The notes beneath the pieces were generated by a model. The model did no database searches. It was not told the DNA's origin and saw only the letters and a list, made by a program, of their open reading frames with translations. Shown in pieces: positions 32,959 to 41,487 of a DNA stretch of 64,000 nucleotides (its first letter is position 1; every line of letters begins with the position of its first letter). Made by a program: the position numbers and the translations under genes. The DNA lies in assembly GCA_016901755.1 (NCBI GenBank), contig JACJKV010000004.1:1-64000 (forward strand). The letters run 5' to 3'. The stretch is from Thomasclavelia spiroformis. Its GTDB lineage: Bacteria > Bacillota_I > Bacilli_A > Erysipelotrichales > Coprobacillaceae.

Positions 32959-34017
32959 ATGAAAGAAGTCGTATTTAGCGATCATTATAAAATTTCTATT
33001 CCTTTGATTCAAGGAGGAATGGGTGTTGGTATTTCTTTAGGAAATTTAGCAGGACATGTTGCTTTAAATGGGGGAATGGGCGTTATTTCTACTGCCCATC
33101 CTGGTTATCGCGAAGATGATTTTGAAGTGAATACTTTAAATGCCAATGTCAGAGCTTTGAAGAAAGAAATCAAAAAAGCGAAAGATATTGCACAGTCACA
33201 CGGAATGGTGGCTGTTAATGCTATGGTAGCTATCAAAGATTATGATGAAATGATTCAGGCTTCTTTGGAAGCTGGAATTGATGCCATTATTTCTGGGGCT
33301 GGGTTACCATTACGTTTACCTCAGCTGGTTGAAGGTCATGATGTCATGATCGCACCCATTGTTTCCAGTGGTAAGGCATGCCGTCTGGTTTTAAGAAGCT
33401 GGAATAAAAAATATCACCGTTGTGCTGATTTCGTTGTTATTGAAGGCAGTGAAGCTGGAGGTCATCTAGGTTTCAAAAAAGATGCTTTATTAAATCATAC
33501 AGTACAGCCTCTTGATCAGATTTTTTTAGAAGTCAAAGAAGTTGTTAAAGAATTCGAAGCGGTTTTTAATAAACATATACCAATTTTTGTAGCTGGTGGT
33601 ATTTATACTAAAGAAGATATTCAGAAATATCTGGCTTTAGGTGTGGATGGCGTACAAATGGCAACAAGATTTATAACCACTTATGAATGTGATGCCAGCG
33701 ATCTTTATAAGCAGATGTTTATCAATGCGAAAAAAGAAGATATTGAACTGGTTACATCACCAGTTGGAATGCCAGGTAGAGCTATTAAAAATAAATTAAC
33801 GGAAACAATAAAAACTCAAAAGATCCCGGTCAAGAAATGTTATCAGTGTCTGGTTCCTTGTGACGTGAAAACAACACCTTACTGTATTTCTAAAGCTTTG
33901 ATTGAAGCTTGTAAAGGAAATATCGATGAAGGTCTGATATTCAGTGGCAGCAATGGATACAGAAGTGATAAGCTTGTTTCGGTAAAAGATCTTATTGCAG
34001 AATTAATGGGAGATTAA
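32959..34017 (+). CDS. Second FabK/nitronate-monooxygenase family flavoprotein
   Basis: This 352-residue protein is a diverged relative of the preceding FabK: IPLIQGGMGVGISLGNLAGHVA, IEGSEAGGHLGF, and FVAGGIYTKEDIQKYLALGVDGVQMATRF. It differs by a longer middle and a C-terminal Cys cluster (KKCYQCLVPCDVKTTPYC) not found in FabK, which could bind metal or an iron-sulfur cluster. Its ATG directly follows the fabK stop. It may be a 2-nitropropane-dioxygenase-type enzyme or a special enoyl reductase; membership of the operon favours a role in lipid synthesis. Confidence 0.75.
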   Translation: MKEVVFSDHYKISIPLIQGGMGVGISLGNLAGHVALNGGMGVISTAHPGYREDDFEVNTLNANVRALKKEIKKAKDIAQSHGMVAVNAMVAIKDYDEMIQASLEAGIDAIISGAGLPLRLPQLVEGHDVMIAPIVSSGKACRLVLRSWNKKYHRCADFVVIEGSEAGGHLGFKKDALLNHTVQPLDQIFLEVKEVVKEFEAVFNKHIPIFVAGGIYTKEDIQKYLALGVDGVQMATRFITTYECDASDLYKQMFINAKKEDIELVTSPVGMPGRAIKNKLTETIKTQKIPVKKCYQCLVPCDVKTTPYCISKALIEACKGNIDEGLIFSGSNGYRSDKLVSVKDLIAELMGD

Positions 34018-34018
34018 G

Positions 34019-34939
34019 ATGAAGATTGGATTTTTATATGCAGGACAGGGAAGTCAAAAAGTAGGAATGGGGCAGTCATTATATGACAGCTATGAAGAAG
34101 TAAGAAATCTTTTTGATCAGTATCCTGATTTGAAGGAATTATGTTTTGAAGGACCAATTGAAACATTGTCTAAAACAAGTCACACACAGCCATGTATGGT
34201 ATTATTTGCGGTAGCTGTAAGTGAACTGTTAAAGAAAAATGGCATTGTTCCTGATTATGTAGCTGGACTTTCTTTAGGTGAATATTCAGCCTTGAATGCA
34301 GCCGGAGTTTTTGATAATGAAACAGTTATTGATGTTGTAAGATTAAGAGGACAGGCAATGGAACATGCAGTACAGGGCATTGACAGTAAAATGGTCGCTG
34401 TGATGGGATTAAGCCGTGAAGTGTTAAGCGATATCTGTCAGCAGGCAAGTGATCTGGGAGTAGTTTCGATTGCTAATTTCAACTGTCCAGGACAGTTAGT
34501 CGTAACAGGAGAAAGACCAGCTGTAGAAAAAGCAGAAGCCTTGGCTAAAGAAGCCGGAGCTAGAAGAATGGTACCTTTAAATACTTCTGGACCTTTCCAT
34601 ACATCACTTCTGGAAAGTGCTTCAGTGGCTTTAAAAGAAAAATTCGAAACTGTAGATTTTCATGATATGCAGATTCCAGTAATCTTTAATACTACTGCAC
34701 AGCCTTTACAGGAAGGTGTGACAGTTGGAGATATGCTGGTTAAACAGGTAAAATCTTCAGTATATTTTGAAGACAGTATTCGTTATATGATTGCTCAGGG
34801 TGTTGATACTTTTGTAGAAATTGGTCCTGGTAAGGTATTAAGTGGTTTTGTAAGAAAAATTGATAAAACTAAAAAAGTATATCAGGTTGAAGATAAAGAA
34901 TCATTAGATAAGCTGATAGAAGAATTACAAGGAGAATAA
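34019..34939 (+). CDS. fabD: Malonyl-CoA:ACP transacylase
   Basis: FabD loads malonyl groups onto ACP. The nucleophile elbow [14 protein letters not shown], the N-terminal [15 protein letters not shown] and the catalytic His in [10 protein letters not shown] are all present. Length 306 is normal. It is packed 1 base after the preceding gene and 2 bases before fabG. Confidence 0.95.
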   Translation: MKIGFLYAGQGSQKVGMGQSLYDSYEEVRNLFDQYPDLKELCFEGPIETLSKTSHTQPCMVLFAVAVSELLKKNGIVPDYVAGLSLGEYSALNAAGVFDNETVIDVVRLRGQAMEHAVQGIDSKMVAVMGLSREVLSDICQQASDLGVVSIANFNCPGQLVVTGERPAVEKAEALAKEAGARRMVPLNTSGPFHTSLLESASVALKEKFETVDFHDMQIPVIFNTTAQPLQEGVTVGDMLVKQVKSSVYFEDSIRYMIAQGVDTFVEIGPGKVLSGFVRKIDKTKKVYQVEDKESLDKLIEELQGE

Positions 34940-34941
34940 AG

Positions 34942-35694
34942 ATGAAATTAGATCATAAAGTTGCTTTGGTCACTGGTGGTGGACAAGGTATTGGTAAAGC
35001 TATTGCCTTGAAATTAGCTAGTGAAGGTGCTGATATCATTATCAATTATATTGATTTAGGAAATAATAAAGAAATTGCTGAAGAAGCAAAAAAAGAAGTT
35101 GAACAATGTGGAGTCAAATGTACATTAATGGCTGCTAATGTTGCTTCATTTGATGAAACAAAAGCAATGTTTGATCAGATTAAAAAAGAATTTGGCAGAA
35201 TTGACATCGTAATCAACAATGCTGGTATTACTCGTGATAATCTGATTTTAAGAATGAAAGAAGCTGATTTTGACAGCGTTATCGATGTTAACCTGAAAGG
35301 TACATTTAACTGTATGAAACATGCAACTAAAATGATGATGAAGCAAAAATATGGACGTATCGTTTCATTATCTTCAGTAGTTGGGGTTATGGGAAATGCT
35401 GGACAGGTCAATTATTCAGCAAGTAAAGCTGGTATCATCGGTATGACCATGTCATTAGCCAGAGAAGTAGGAAGTCGTGGTATCACAGTTAATGCGGTGG
35501 CACCAGGATTTATTAAAACTGCAATGACTGATGTATTAAGCGATGAAGTAAAAGCTCAAATGTTATCTCAAATTCCTCTGGGAAGTTTAGGAGAAGTAGA
35601 TGATATCGCAAATACAGTATTATTTTTAGCAAGTGATGATGCCAAATATATTACTGGTCAGACAATCCATGTTGATGGCGGAATGGCAATGTAG
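34942..35694 (+). CDS. fabG: 3-oxoacyl-ACP reductase
   Basis: This short-chain dehydrogenase reduces beta-ketoacyl-ACP with [17 protein letters not shown] binds the cofactor, [10 protein letters not shown] and the Ser-Tyr-Lys triad (SLSSVVG, YSASKAG) form the active site, and [13 protein letters not shown] and VDGGMAM end the fold. Length 250. Confidence 0.95.
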   Translation: MKLDHKVALVTGGGQGIGKAIALKLASEGADIIINYIDLGNNKEIAEEAKKEVEQCGVKCTLMAANVASFDETKAMFDQIKKEFGRIDIVINNAGITRDNLILRMKEADFDSVIDVNLKGTFNCMKHATKMMMKQKYGRIVSLSSVVGVMGNAGQVNYSASKAGIIGMTMSLAREVGSRGITVNAVAPGFIKTAMTDVLSDEVKAQMLSQIPLGSLGEVDDIANTVLFLASDDAKYITGQTIHVDGGMAM

Positions 35695-35705
35695 GAGGAA
35701 AACAG

Positions 35706-36947
35706 ATGAAAAGAAGAGTAGTTGTTACTGGGTTAGGTGCTGTTACCCCAATTGGGAATAATGTAGATGAAATGTGGCAAGGAATTGTAGAAGGTCGCTG
35801 TGGGATCGATCAAATCACTCATTTTGATACTTCTAATATGAAAGTGAAACTTGCTGGAGAAGTTAAAGATTTAGATGTGACTGCATTTTTAGATAAAAAA
35901 GCAATTAGAAAAATGGATAAATTTATTCAGTTTGGTCTCATCGCAGCTAAAGAAGCCATCAAGGACTCTCAAATCGATTTAGATAAGATCGATCATGACC
36001 GTTTTGGTGTCGTTGTTTCTAGTGGTATTGGTGGAATTGGTTCAATTGAAACAAATCATGAAAAAGCTCTGAAAAAAGGATATGATCGTGTTTCACCATA
36101 TTTCATTCCAATGACGATCGTTAACCTGGCAGCAGGTAATATTGCGATTGAATTTAAAGCACAAGGTTTATGTACAACTCCTGTTACTGCCTGCGCTGGT
36201 GGAACAAACGCTATTGGTGATGCATTTAGAAATATTAGAGATGGTTATCAGGATATCATGCTGGCTGGTGGTTGTGAAGCTTCTATTACACCTTTAGGTA
36301 TTGGTGGATTTACTTCAATGAAAGCTTTATGTGAAAGTGAAGATAAAAATCGTGCTTCTATTCCATTTGACAAAGAAAGAAGTGGATTTGTCATGGGTGA
36401 AGGAGCAGGTATCTTATTACTTGAAGAATATGAACATGCCAAAGCCAGAGGAGCTAAGATTTATTGTGAAATGGTTGGATATGGTGTCAGCTGTGACGCT
36501 AATCATATCACTGCACCATTGGAAAATGGTGAAGGTGGGGCTAAAGCAATGCAAAACGCTATTGATGATGCTGGTATCCAATATAGTGATATTGATTACA
36601 TCAATGCCCATGGAACTTCAACACCATTAAATGATAAATGTGAAACTGCAGCTGTTAAAGCAGTTATGAAAGAACATGCTAAAGATGTTATGGTATCTTC
36701 TACAAAAGGAAATACAGGACATTGTTTAGGAGCTGCTGGAGCTATCGAAGGTGTTATCTGCTGTAAAGGTCTGGAAAATGATTTTGTACCAGCAACAATT
36801 AACTATCAAGAAAAAGATGAAGTCTGTGATTTGGATATTGTTCCAAATGAAGGAAGACATATGGAATATACATATGCAATGTCTAACTCATTAGGTTTTG
36901 GTGGTCATAATGCATCAATTGTATTTAAAAAATATAAGGGAGAATAA
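35706..36947 (+). CDS. fabF: 3-oxoacyl-ACP synthase II
   Basis: FabF extends acyl-ACP with malonyl-ACP. Catalytic Cys in VTACAGGTNAIGDAF, and the two His in NAHGTSTPLND and KGNTGHCLGAAGAIE. Length 413. Strong ribosome site (TAGGAGG). Confidence 0.95.
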   Translation: MKRRVVVTGLGAVTPIGNNVDEMWQGIVEGRCGIDQITHFDTSNMKVKLAGEVKDLDVTAFLDKKAIRKMDKFIQFGLIAAKEAIKDSQIDLDKIDHDRFGVVVSSGIGGIGSIETNHEKALKKGYDRVSPYFIPMTIVNLAAGNIAIEFKAQGLCTTPVTACAGGTNAIGDAFRNIRDGYQDIMLAGGCEASITPLGIGGFTSMKALCESEDKNRASIPFDKERSGFVMGEGAGILLLEEYEHAKARGAKIYCEMVGYGVSCDANHITAPLENGEGGAKAMQNAIDDAGIQYSDIDYINAHGTSTPLNDKCETAAVKAVMKEHAKDVMVSSTKGNTGHCLGAAGAIEGVICCKGLENDFVPATINYQEKDEVCDLDIVPNEGRHMEYTYAMSNSLGFGGHNASIVFKKYKGE

Positions 36948-36949
36948 TT

Positions 36950-37375
36950 ATGGAATTAAACAGTAATCAGATTCAACAGATTAATCCACATCGTTATCCT
37001 TTTTCACTGGTCGATCGTATTACCGATTATGAACCAGGAAAATTTGCGAAAGGGATCAAATGTGTAAGCGTTAATGAAATGCAGTTCTGTGGACATTTCC
37101 CTGAACATCATGTTATGCCTGGGGTTTTGATTGTTGAAGCATTGGCACAGGTAGGATGTATCGCTATCTTATCAAAAGAAGAAAATAAAGGTAAGCTGGT
37201 CTTCTTTGGTGGAATTAAAAACTGTCGTTTTAAAGGACAGGTCATTCCTGGAGATGTTGTTGAAATGGAATGTATTTTAGTTAAACAAAAAGGACCAATC
37301 GGTATAGGTGAAGCAACTGCTAAAGTTAATGGCAAAGTTGTTGTTAAAGCTGAATTAACTTTTGCGATTCAGTAA
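36950..37375 (+). CDS. fabZ: 3-hydroxyacyl-ACP dehydratase
   Basis: FabZ dehydrates hydroxyacyl-ACP. HRYPFSLVDRI and CGHFPEHHVMPGVLIVEALAQ with the catalytic His and Glu define the hot-dog fold. Length 141. Its TAA overlaps the ATG of bioY. Confidence 0.95.
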   Translation: MELNSNQIQQINPHRYPFSLVDRITDYEPGKFAKGIKCVSVNEMQFCGHFPEHHVMPGVLIVEALAQVGCIAILSKEENKGKLVFFGGIKNCRFKGQVIPGDVVEMECILVKQKGPIGIGEATAKVNGKVVVKAELTFAIQ

Positions 37376-37887
37376 TGAATTCAAGAGTAAAGCTCATGTG
37401 CCAGTTATCATTGCTGTTATGTATGGTGATCATCATGGCACAGATCAAAATTGATCTTGGTTATGTCCCAGTGACTTTACAGACATTGGGACTGTATCTG
37501 ATTGCTTTACTTACAAAACCAAGACACGCTTTATATGTCTCGTTATGCTATATATTGATGGGAGCAATCGGGCTTCCGGTTTTTGCCGGTTTTACTGGCG
37601 GAATCGGAGCCCTGATTAATTATAGTGGGGGATATATTGTGGCCTTTCCTGTCATGTGTTTTGTAAGCTCCTGTATCGGATATGATCATGGCCTGCTAAA
37701 AAAAATTGGTGGCTGTGTTTTGGGGACACTTATTTGTTATATCATTGGAACTGCCTGGTTTGTCTATCTCACAGACATGAATCTGGTATCAGCGATCATG
37801 ATGTGTGTTGTTCCGTTTTTGCCTGGTGATGCTTTAAAAATTGCCGGAGCAGTGCTTTTAAGTCAGAAAATTAATTTCTATCAATAA
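37375..37887 (+). CDS. bioY: Biotin transporter BioY
   Basis: This 170-residue membrane protein with about six helices is the substrate-binding S component of biotin ECF transport. GYVPVTLQTLGLYLIALL and GLPVFAGFTGGIGALINYSGGYIVAF are family landmarks. No ECF energising genes are in the window, so it would use a shared module elsewhere or work alone. Coupled by stop/start overlap to fabZ, it ties biotin uptake to fatty-acid synthesis. Confidence 0.92.
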   Translation: MNSRVKLMCQLSLLLCMVIIMAQIKIDLGYVPVTLQTLGLYLIALLTKPRHALYVSLCYILMGAIGLPVFAGFTGGIGALINYSGGYIVAFPVMCFVSSCIGYDHGLLKKIGGCVLGTLICYIIGTAWFVYLTDMNLVSAIMMCVVPFLPGDALKIAGAVLLSQKINFYQ

Positions 37888-37895
37888 GGAATAGT

Positions 37896-38585
37896 ATGAA
37901 AATCATAATATTAGATGAAGTAGATTCTACAAATGAATATCTGAAGAAAAACTATCAGAAAATGGAAGAACATACCTGTCTGCAGGCCATCTGTCAGACT
38001 GGAGGCAGAGGACGTAGAGGACATATCTGGAACAGTCAGCAGGGTAATCTGACCGTCAGTTTTCTATATCGGGATATTTTACATATTCAGGAAGCCTGGA
38101 AATACACGATGATTGCTGCCAGCAGTGTTATCGATATGTTAGGTCATTATGGTATTGATGCCAGCGTTAAATGGCCTAATGATGTTTATGTTGGTGATGA
38201 TAAGATATGTGGGATTCTGGCAGAGACGATCTTTGATCCAGAATTAAAAGGAATTATTGTTGGTATTGGTGTTAATGTCAATGATGCCAGTCCATATATC
38301 AGCATGAAAGCAATTAAAAATCAAAACTATGATGTGCATGAAGTCATGACATGTTTAGCGATGATGATGGAAAAACATATCACACTGTATCAGCAGGGTG
38401 AATTTAAAAAAATATTAGATAATCTGAATCATAATTCATATTTGCTGGGAAAATGGATCCAATATCAAAACCATGGTGTGATTACTTTTCTTAGAATTAA
38501 TGAACAGGGAATGGCAGAATATATGGATCAAAACGGTAAGACTGGGGTCATGCTGGTTAATGAAATCAGTTTATCAGTTCTATAA
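37896..38585 (+). CDS. birA: Biotin-protein ligase without DNA-binding domain
   Basis: This enzyme attaches biotin to the Lys of AccB. The biotin and ATP site is seen in TGGRGRRGHIWNSQQGNLTVSF, and KWPNDVYVGDDKICGILAE is family-typical. At 229 residues it lacks the N-terminal helix-turn-helix of BirA repressors (class I form), so it cannot itself regulate biotin genes. It ends the operon, with a terminator 16 bases downstream. Confidence 0.93.
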   Translation: MKIIILDEVDSTNEYLKKNYQKMEEHTCLQAICQTGGRGRRGHIWNSQQGNLTVSFLYRDILHIQEAWKYTMIAASSVIDMLGHYGIDASVKWPNDVYVGDDKICGILAETIFDPELKGIIVGIGVNVNDASPYISMKAIKNQNYDVHEVMTCLAMMMEKHITLYQQGEFKKILDNLNHNSYLLGKWIQYQNHGVITFLRINEQGMAEYMDQNGKTGVMLVNEISLSVL

Positions 38586-38597
38586 AAAGGTAAATTA

Positions 38598-38626
38598 CAA
38601 AAGCAGGATGACTCCTGCTTTTTTAT
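38598..38626 (+). terminator. Terminator of the fatty-acid/biotin operon
   Basis: AAGCAGGA (38601-38608) pairs with TCCTGCTT (38613-38620), followed by TTTTTT. Confidence 0.85.
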
Positions 38627-38650
38627 ATAAAGATATCGATTTTGCGTCAA

Positions 38651-38680
38651 ATAAAAAACGGTTCAATATGAACCGTTATT
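38651..38680 (-). terminator. Terminator of the tRNA-Arg transcript
   Basis: AACGGTTCA (38657-38665) and TGAACCGTT (38669-38677) with a 3-base loop; the minus strand continues into a T-run. Confidence 0.75.
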
Positions 38681-38687
38681 TTATAAA

Positions 38688-38764
38688 TGGCGTCCACGAA
38701 GGGATTCGAACCCCTGACCGCACGCTTAGAAGGCGTGTGCTCTATCCAGCTGAGCTACGTAGAC
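38688..38764 (-). tRNA. tRNA-Arg (anticodon TCT)
   Basis: On the minus strand a 77-base cloverleaf is formed: acceptor stem GTCTACG with CGTGGAC (one G-T pair), D-arm with AGCTCAGCTGGATAGAGC, anticodon stem CACGC/GCGTG with loop CTTCTAA giving anticodon TCT (reads AGA), T-arm GGGGTTCGAATCCC, and an encoded CCA (38688-38690). Confidence 0.95.
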
Positions 38765-38816
38765 ATTTGTCTTTCGTTCGACTGCTTTAATATAATAGCA
38801 CGCATTTCATAAGAAA

Positions 38817-39290
38817 TCAAGGGTTTTCTTCAAAATTTTTAAATTGTACCGAAATATGTTTTCCATCTACAGTTATTACACAATAACTGCGTGAACTGCC
38901 ACCTCTTGGTAATGTTGTTGATCCGGGATTAATCAAAACATAACCGTCAATTTCTTTGCACATTGGAACATGAGTATGTCCTGACAGCAGTACCTGACAT
39001 TTATTTTCCTGTAATGCATAGATCATACGTGATTCGCGATCACTGTAGCCAAAACGATGTCCATGAACAACCAGGAATCTGATTTTTTCAGCTTTAAAGA
39101 CGATTTTGTCATTGAAGTCAGCATACCAGTCATTGTTACCTTTGACACAAAGCCAGTCACGCATCATTTCTGTAGGCGCTTCGCTGTCACCACAATGTAC
39201 ATAGATATCACCATCGGGTTCTCTTTCTTTTACTTCATCAAGCATCTGATGATAGCCATGGCTATCTGAAACAACTACTATTTTTTTCAT
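38817..39290 (-). CDS. Metallophosphoesterase (YfcE/YsnB family)
   Basis: This 157-residue phosphodiesterase has all five metal motifs in order: SDSHG, HCGDS, GNNDW, VHGHRFG, GHTHVP. It belongs to the MJ0936/YfcE group acting on phosphodiesters; the natural substrate is not known. It follows the gerM gene on the same strand, as ysnB lies near gerM in Bacillus, and is probably co-transcribed. Confidence 0.9.
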   Translation of the reverse strand: MKKIVVVSDSHGYHQMLDEVKEREPDGDIYVHCGDSEAPTEMMRDWLCVKGNNDWYADFNDKIVFKAEKIRFLVVHGHRFGYSDRESRMIYALQENKCQVLLSGHTHVPMCKEIDGYVLINPGSTTLPRGGSSRSYCVITVDGKHISVQFKNFEENP

Positions 39291-39333
39291 AATATCACCA
39301 CTGATATTATATCAAATATTGAAAAAACTGCTA

Positions 39334-40248
39334 CTATAATTGTATTTTATTATCGATAATTGAGCTGACTTCCTGGTTTTTATCGATTAACTGCTGGTCA
39401 ATATAAATTTCAACCTGACTGACATCTGGTAAAGATAACAGAGATTTTTCCAGACGCTGATACAGCACAGGAGAAATGGCTTCACTGTCATTTAAAACCT
39501 GTGAAGACAGATAGACGGAAAGAATGCCATCTTCCAAGGTACATTCCTGATTAGTTTTGATCTTCACTGGATTTTCAAAATTATCCAGCAGTAAAGAGAC
39601 TTTATTGTCAAGTGAACTGTGCAGATCATCAATTCTTGTAGTGACAGGAACATAATAGATCTGCCCTTCAATATTTTTTTCATTATATATAACGACAGAA
39701 GAAGTTTTGTAGAGATTGGAAGTTGAGGTTTCAAAGTTGTTGATTCCTAATTGATTTGTGATGCATGAAAGCGGAATCGTTGAATTTTCCAAAGTCGATA
39801 CTGCCTGTCCTTCGATTTGAATATTGACTTTTTCTATGCCATTTTGACAAAACAGATAGCTGAAGGCTTCACAGATATCAAGGGCTTCCTGGTTGTCTTT
39901 GACCTGAAGATGATCGGTGAAATCAAAAGTAAGCTGATTCTGTTCCATGATCAGTGTGTTAATTTCCAGTTCAGGATCCAGTAATGGATAAAGTCCCATT
40001 GCAGTGTAATCAGAAGATTTCATCATTTCGATAATACCACGGTAATTCTTTTCAGGTTCATTTTCATTACCAATATCAACGCTTACCGGTATCAAAGTAT
40101 CGCTTTCATCTTTAAAGATCACTGTCTGCATATTGGTAGAATCTGCTGAAGAGACAGTTTCCTCTTTTTTGTCGCTGAAAAAATATCCCAGAAAGATGAC
40201 AAAACATAAAGCTGCCAATGTTCCATAACGTAAATATTTGTTGTACAT
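39334..40248 (-). CDS. gerM: GerMN-domain spore protein (GerM-like)
   Basis: This 304-residue protein has an N-terminal membrane anchor (LAALCFVIFLGYFF) and two GerMN-type domains (about 50-160 and 185-300). The second is marked by IYYVPVTTRIDDLHSSLDNKVSLLLDNF and the first by DYTAMGLYPLLDP. GerM is needed for sporulation and germination in Bacillus and works in the space around the forespore. Two diverged repeats are usual. A sigma-E-like promoter lies upstream. Confidence 0.75.
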   Translation of the reverse strand: MYNKYLRYGTLAALCFVIFLGYFFSDKKEETVSSADSTNMQTVIFKDESDTLIPVSVDIGNENEPEKNYRGIIEMMKSSDYTAMGLYPLLDPELEINTLIMEQNQLTFDFTDHLQVKDNQEALDICEAFSYLFCQNGIEKVNIQIEGQAVSTLENSTIPLSCITNQLGINNFETSTSNLYKTSSVVIYNEKNIEGQIYYVPVTTRIDDLHSSLDNKVSLLLDNFENPVKIKTNQECTLEDGILSVYLSSQVLNDSEAISPVLYQRLEKSLLSLPDVSQVEIYIDQQLIDKNQEVSSIIDNKIQL

Positions 40249-40264
40249 ATCATCACCTTGCTAT

Positions 40265-40292
40265 AAAGTATGATATCGTATAAAAATTATGA
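40265..40292 (-). promoter_or_regulatory. Sigma-E-like promoter for gerM
   Basis: On the minus strand TCATAAT and CATACTTT are 13 bases apart, close to the sigma-E pattern. The same layout is seen before the spoVID-like gene (45814-45841). Confidence 0.45.
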
Positions 40293-40355
40293 CTTTAAGT
40301 TGCGTTTTTGTCATAATTATTCTATATTATAATAGTCAAAAAAGGAGGTTGGAAA

Positions 40356-40496
40356 ATGCCATTAACTGATGATGAATTTGTGAAAAATAATAAACTTGAA
40401 GATTATCTGGATATCATCAATAAGTTGCATGAGCAGGAACAGAAGATTCCAGAAATGACGTATGAGTTTAGTGATGAGGATGATGAAGATCAATGA
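40356..40496 (+). CDS. Small acidic protein upstream of the TPR protein
   Basis: This 46-residue protein starts MPLTDDEFVKNNKLEDYLDI and ends in a highly acidic tail (FSDEDDEDQ). I do not recognise it. It has an excellent ribosome site (AAAGGAGG) and its stop overlaps the next start as ATGA, so it is a real gene coupled to the TPR protein. It could be a partner or tag-like protein; the sequence gives no function. Confidence 0.7.
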   Translation: MPLTDDEFVKNNKLEDYLDIINKLHEQEQKIPEMTYEFSDEDDEDQ

Positions 40497-41413
40497 TCGA
40501 AGAATTATTAGAATTAGGGAAGTATAAAGAAGCTTTACAGTATTTAAATGATTTTGACGATGAAAAAGTCAGATATCAAAGGCTGGTCTGTTTATATGCC
40601 TTAAAAGAATATGATCAGGCATATAGAGAAGGCATTAAAGCCAAAGCATTGGCCGAAGAAACTTACTATGATGTTGTAGCTATTTATGTTTCGATACTAA
40701 AAGAACTGGAAAAATATGAAGAAGCGATCGATATCATTGTTGAAGAACTGTCAATGCCTTATATTCCTTATCAGTATGAAACGATGTTTAATGCGGCATA
40801 TGATGATCTGCTTTTAGCTAAACAGGAATCATCTTATGATGGAACGATACAGAAAATCTTTACTGAAGAAGATATCGCTAATCTGCTAGCTCGTGATAAT
40901 GGTAATGAGGAATTACTGTATATGGCTCTTGAACAGATGGAAGGAATGAATATCAGGCGTCTGTTGCCGGCAATCAGACAGTTTCTTGCATCCAGCAGCA
41001 AACCTGATTTTGCCAAGAGTCTGCTGATCGAACTGATGATCGATCAGGAAGTTGATGAAGAAATGACAGTGGTCAAAAAAGGAATATCATATGCAATTAA
41101 TCCAATATATGAACCTATGGTCCTGGCTTCACAGGCGCGCATTGTCATTGATCAGCTGTTATCACAGGTCATCGAAAATGATAATCCTTCTTTGTTTTTG
41201 CTGTGTGAACAGTTTCTTGATTTTTATCTGTATTCTATTTATCCACAATATATCGATGAAGACGATTATCGTAATATTGCAGCAGCCATTCATTTCCATT
41301 TAGCTTCTATGCAATATATAGATATAGAAATGGAAGATATAGAACTGAACTATAATGTGGATGCACAGGATGTATATGATGTGCTGCAGACGATTCAGGG
41401 GATAGAATACTAA
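40493..41413 (+). CDS. TPR-like protein (YsoA-like)
   Basis: This 306-residue acidic protein is made of helical pairs resembling tetratricopeptide repeats (ELGKYKEALQYLNDFDDEKV, ALKEYDQAYREGIKAKALA, LEKYEEAIDIIVEEL). In Bacillus the TPR protein YsoA also sits immediately before tig. No catalytic motif is visible; protein binding is the likely role. It is translated together with the 46-residue protein upstream. Confidence 0.7.
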   Translation: MIEELLELGKYKEALQYLNDFDDEKVRYQRLVCLYALKEYDQAYREGIKAKALAEETYYDVVAIYVSILKELEKYEEAIDIIVEELSMPYIPYQYETMFNAAYDDLLLAKQESSYDGTIQKIFTEEDIANLLARDNGNEELLYMALEQMEGMNIRRLLPAIRQFLASSSKPDFAKSLLIELMIDQEVDEEMTVVKKGISYAINPIYEPMVLASQARIVIDQLLSQVIENDNPSLFLLCEQFLDFYLYSIYPQYIDEDDYRNIAAAIHFHLASMQYIDIEMEDIELNYNVDAQDVYDVLQTIQGIEY

Positions 41414-41428
41414 ATTTAATTAATATAG

Positions 41429-41457
41429 TTGAATTTGAAAAAAGGTTAGTATATAAT
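41429..41457 (+). promoter_or_regulatory. Promoter of tig
   Basis: TTGAAT (41429-41434) and TATAAT (41452-41457) with a 17-base spacer. Confidence 0.65.
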
Positions 41458-41487
41458 GTCTTGTGACATGGAATAAGGAGAATAGTA

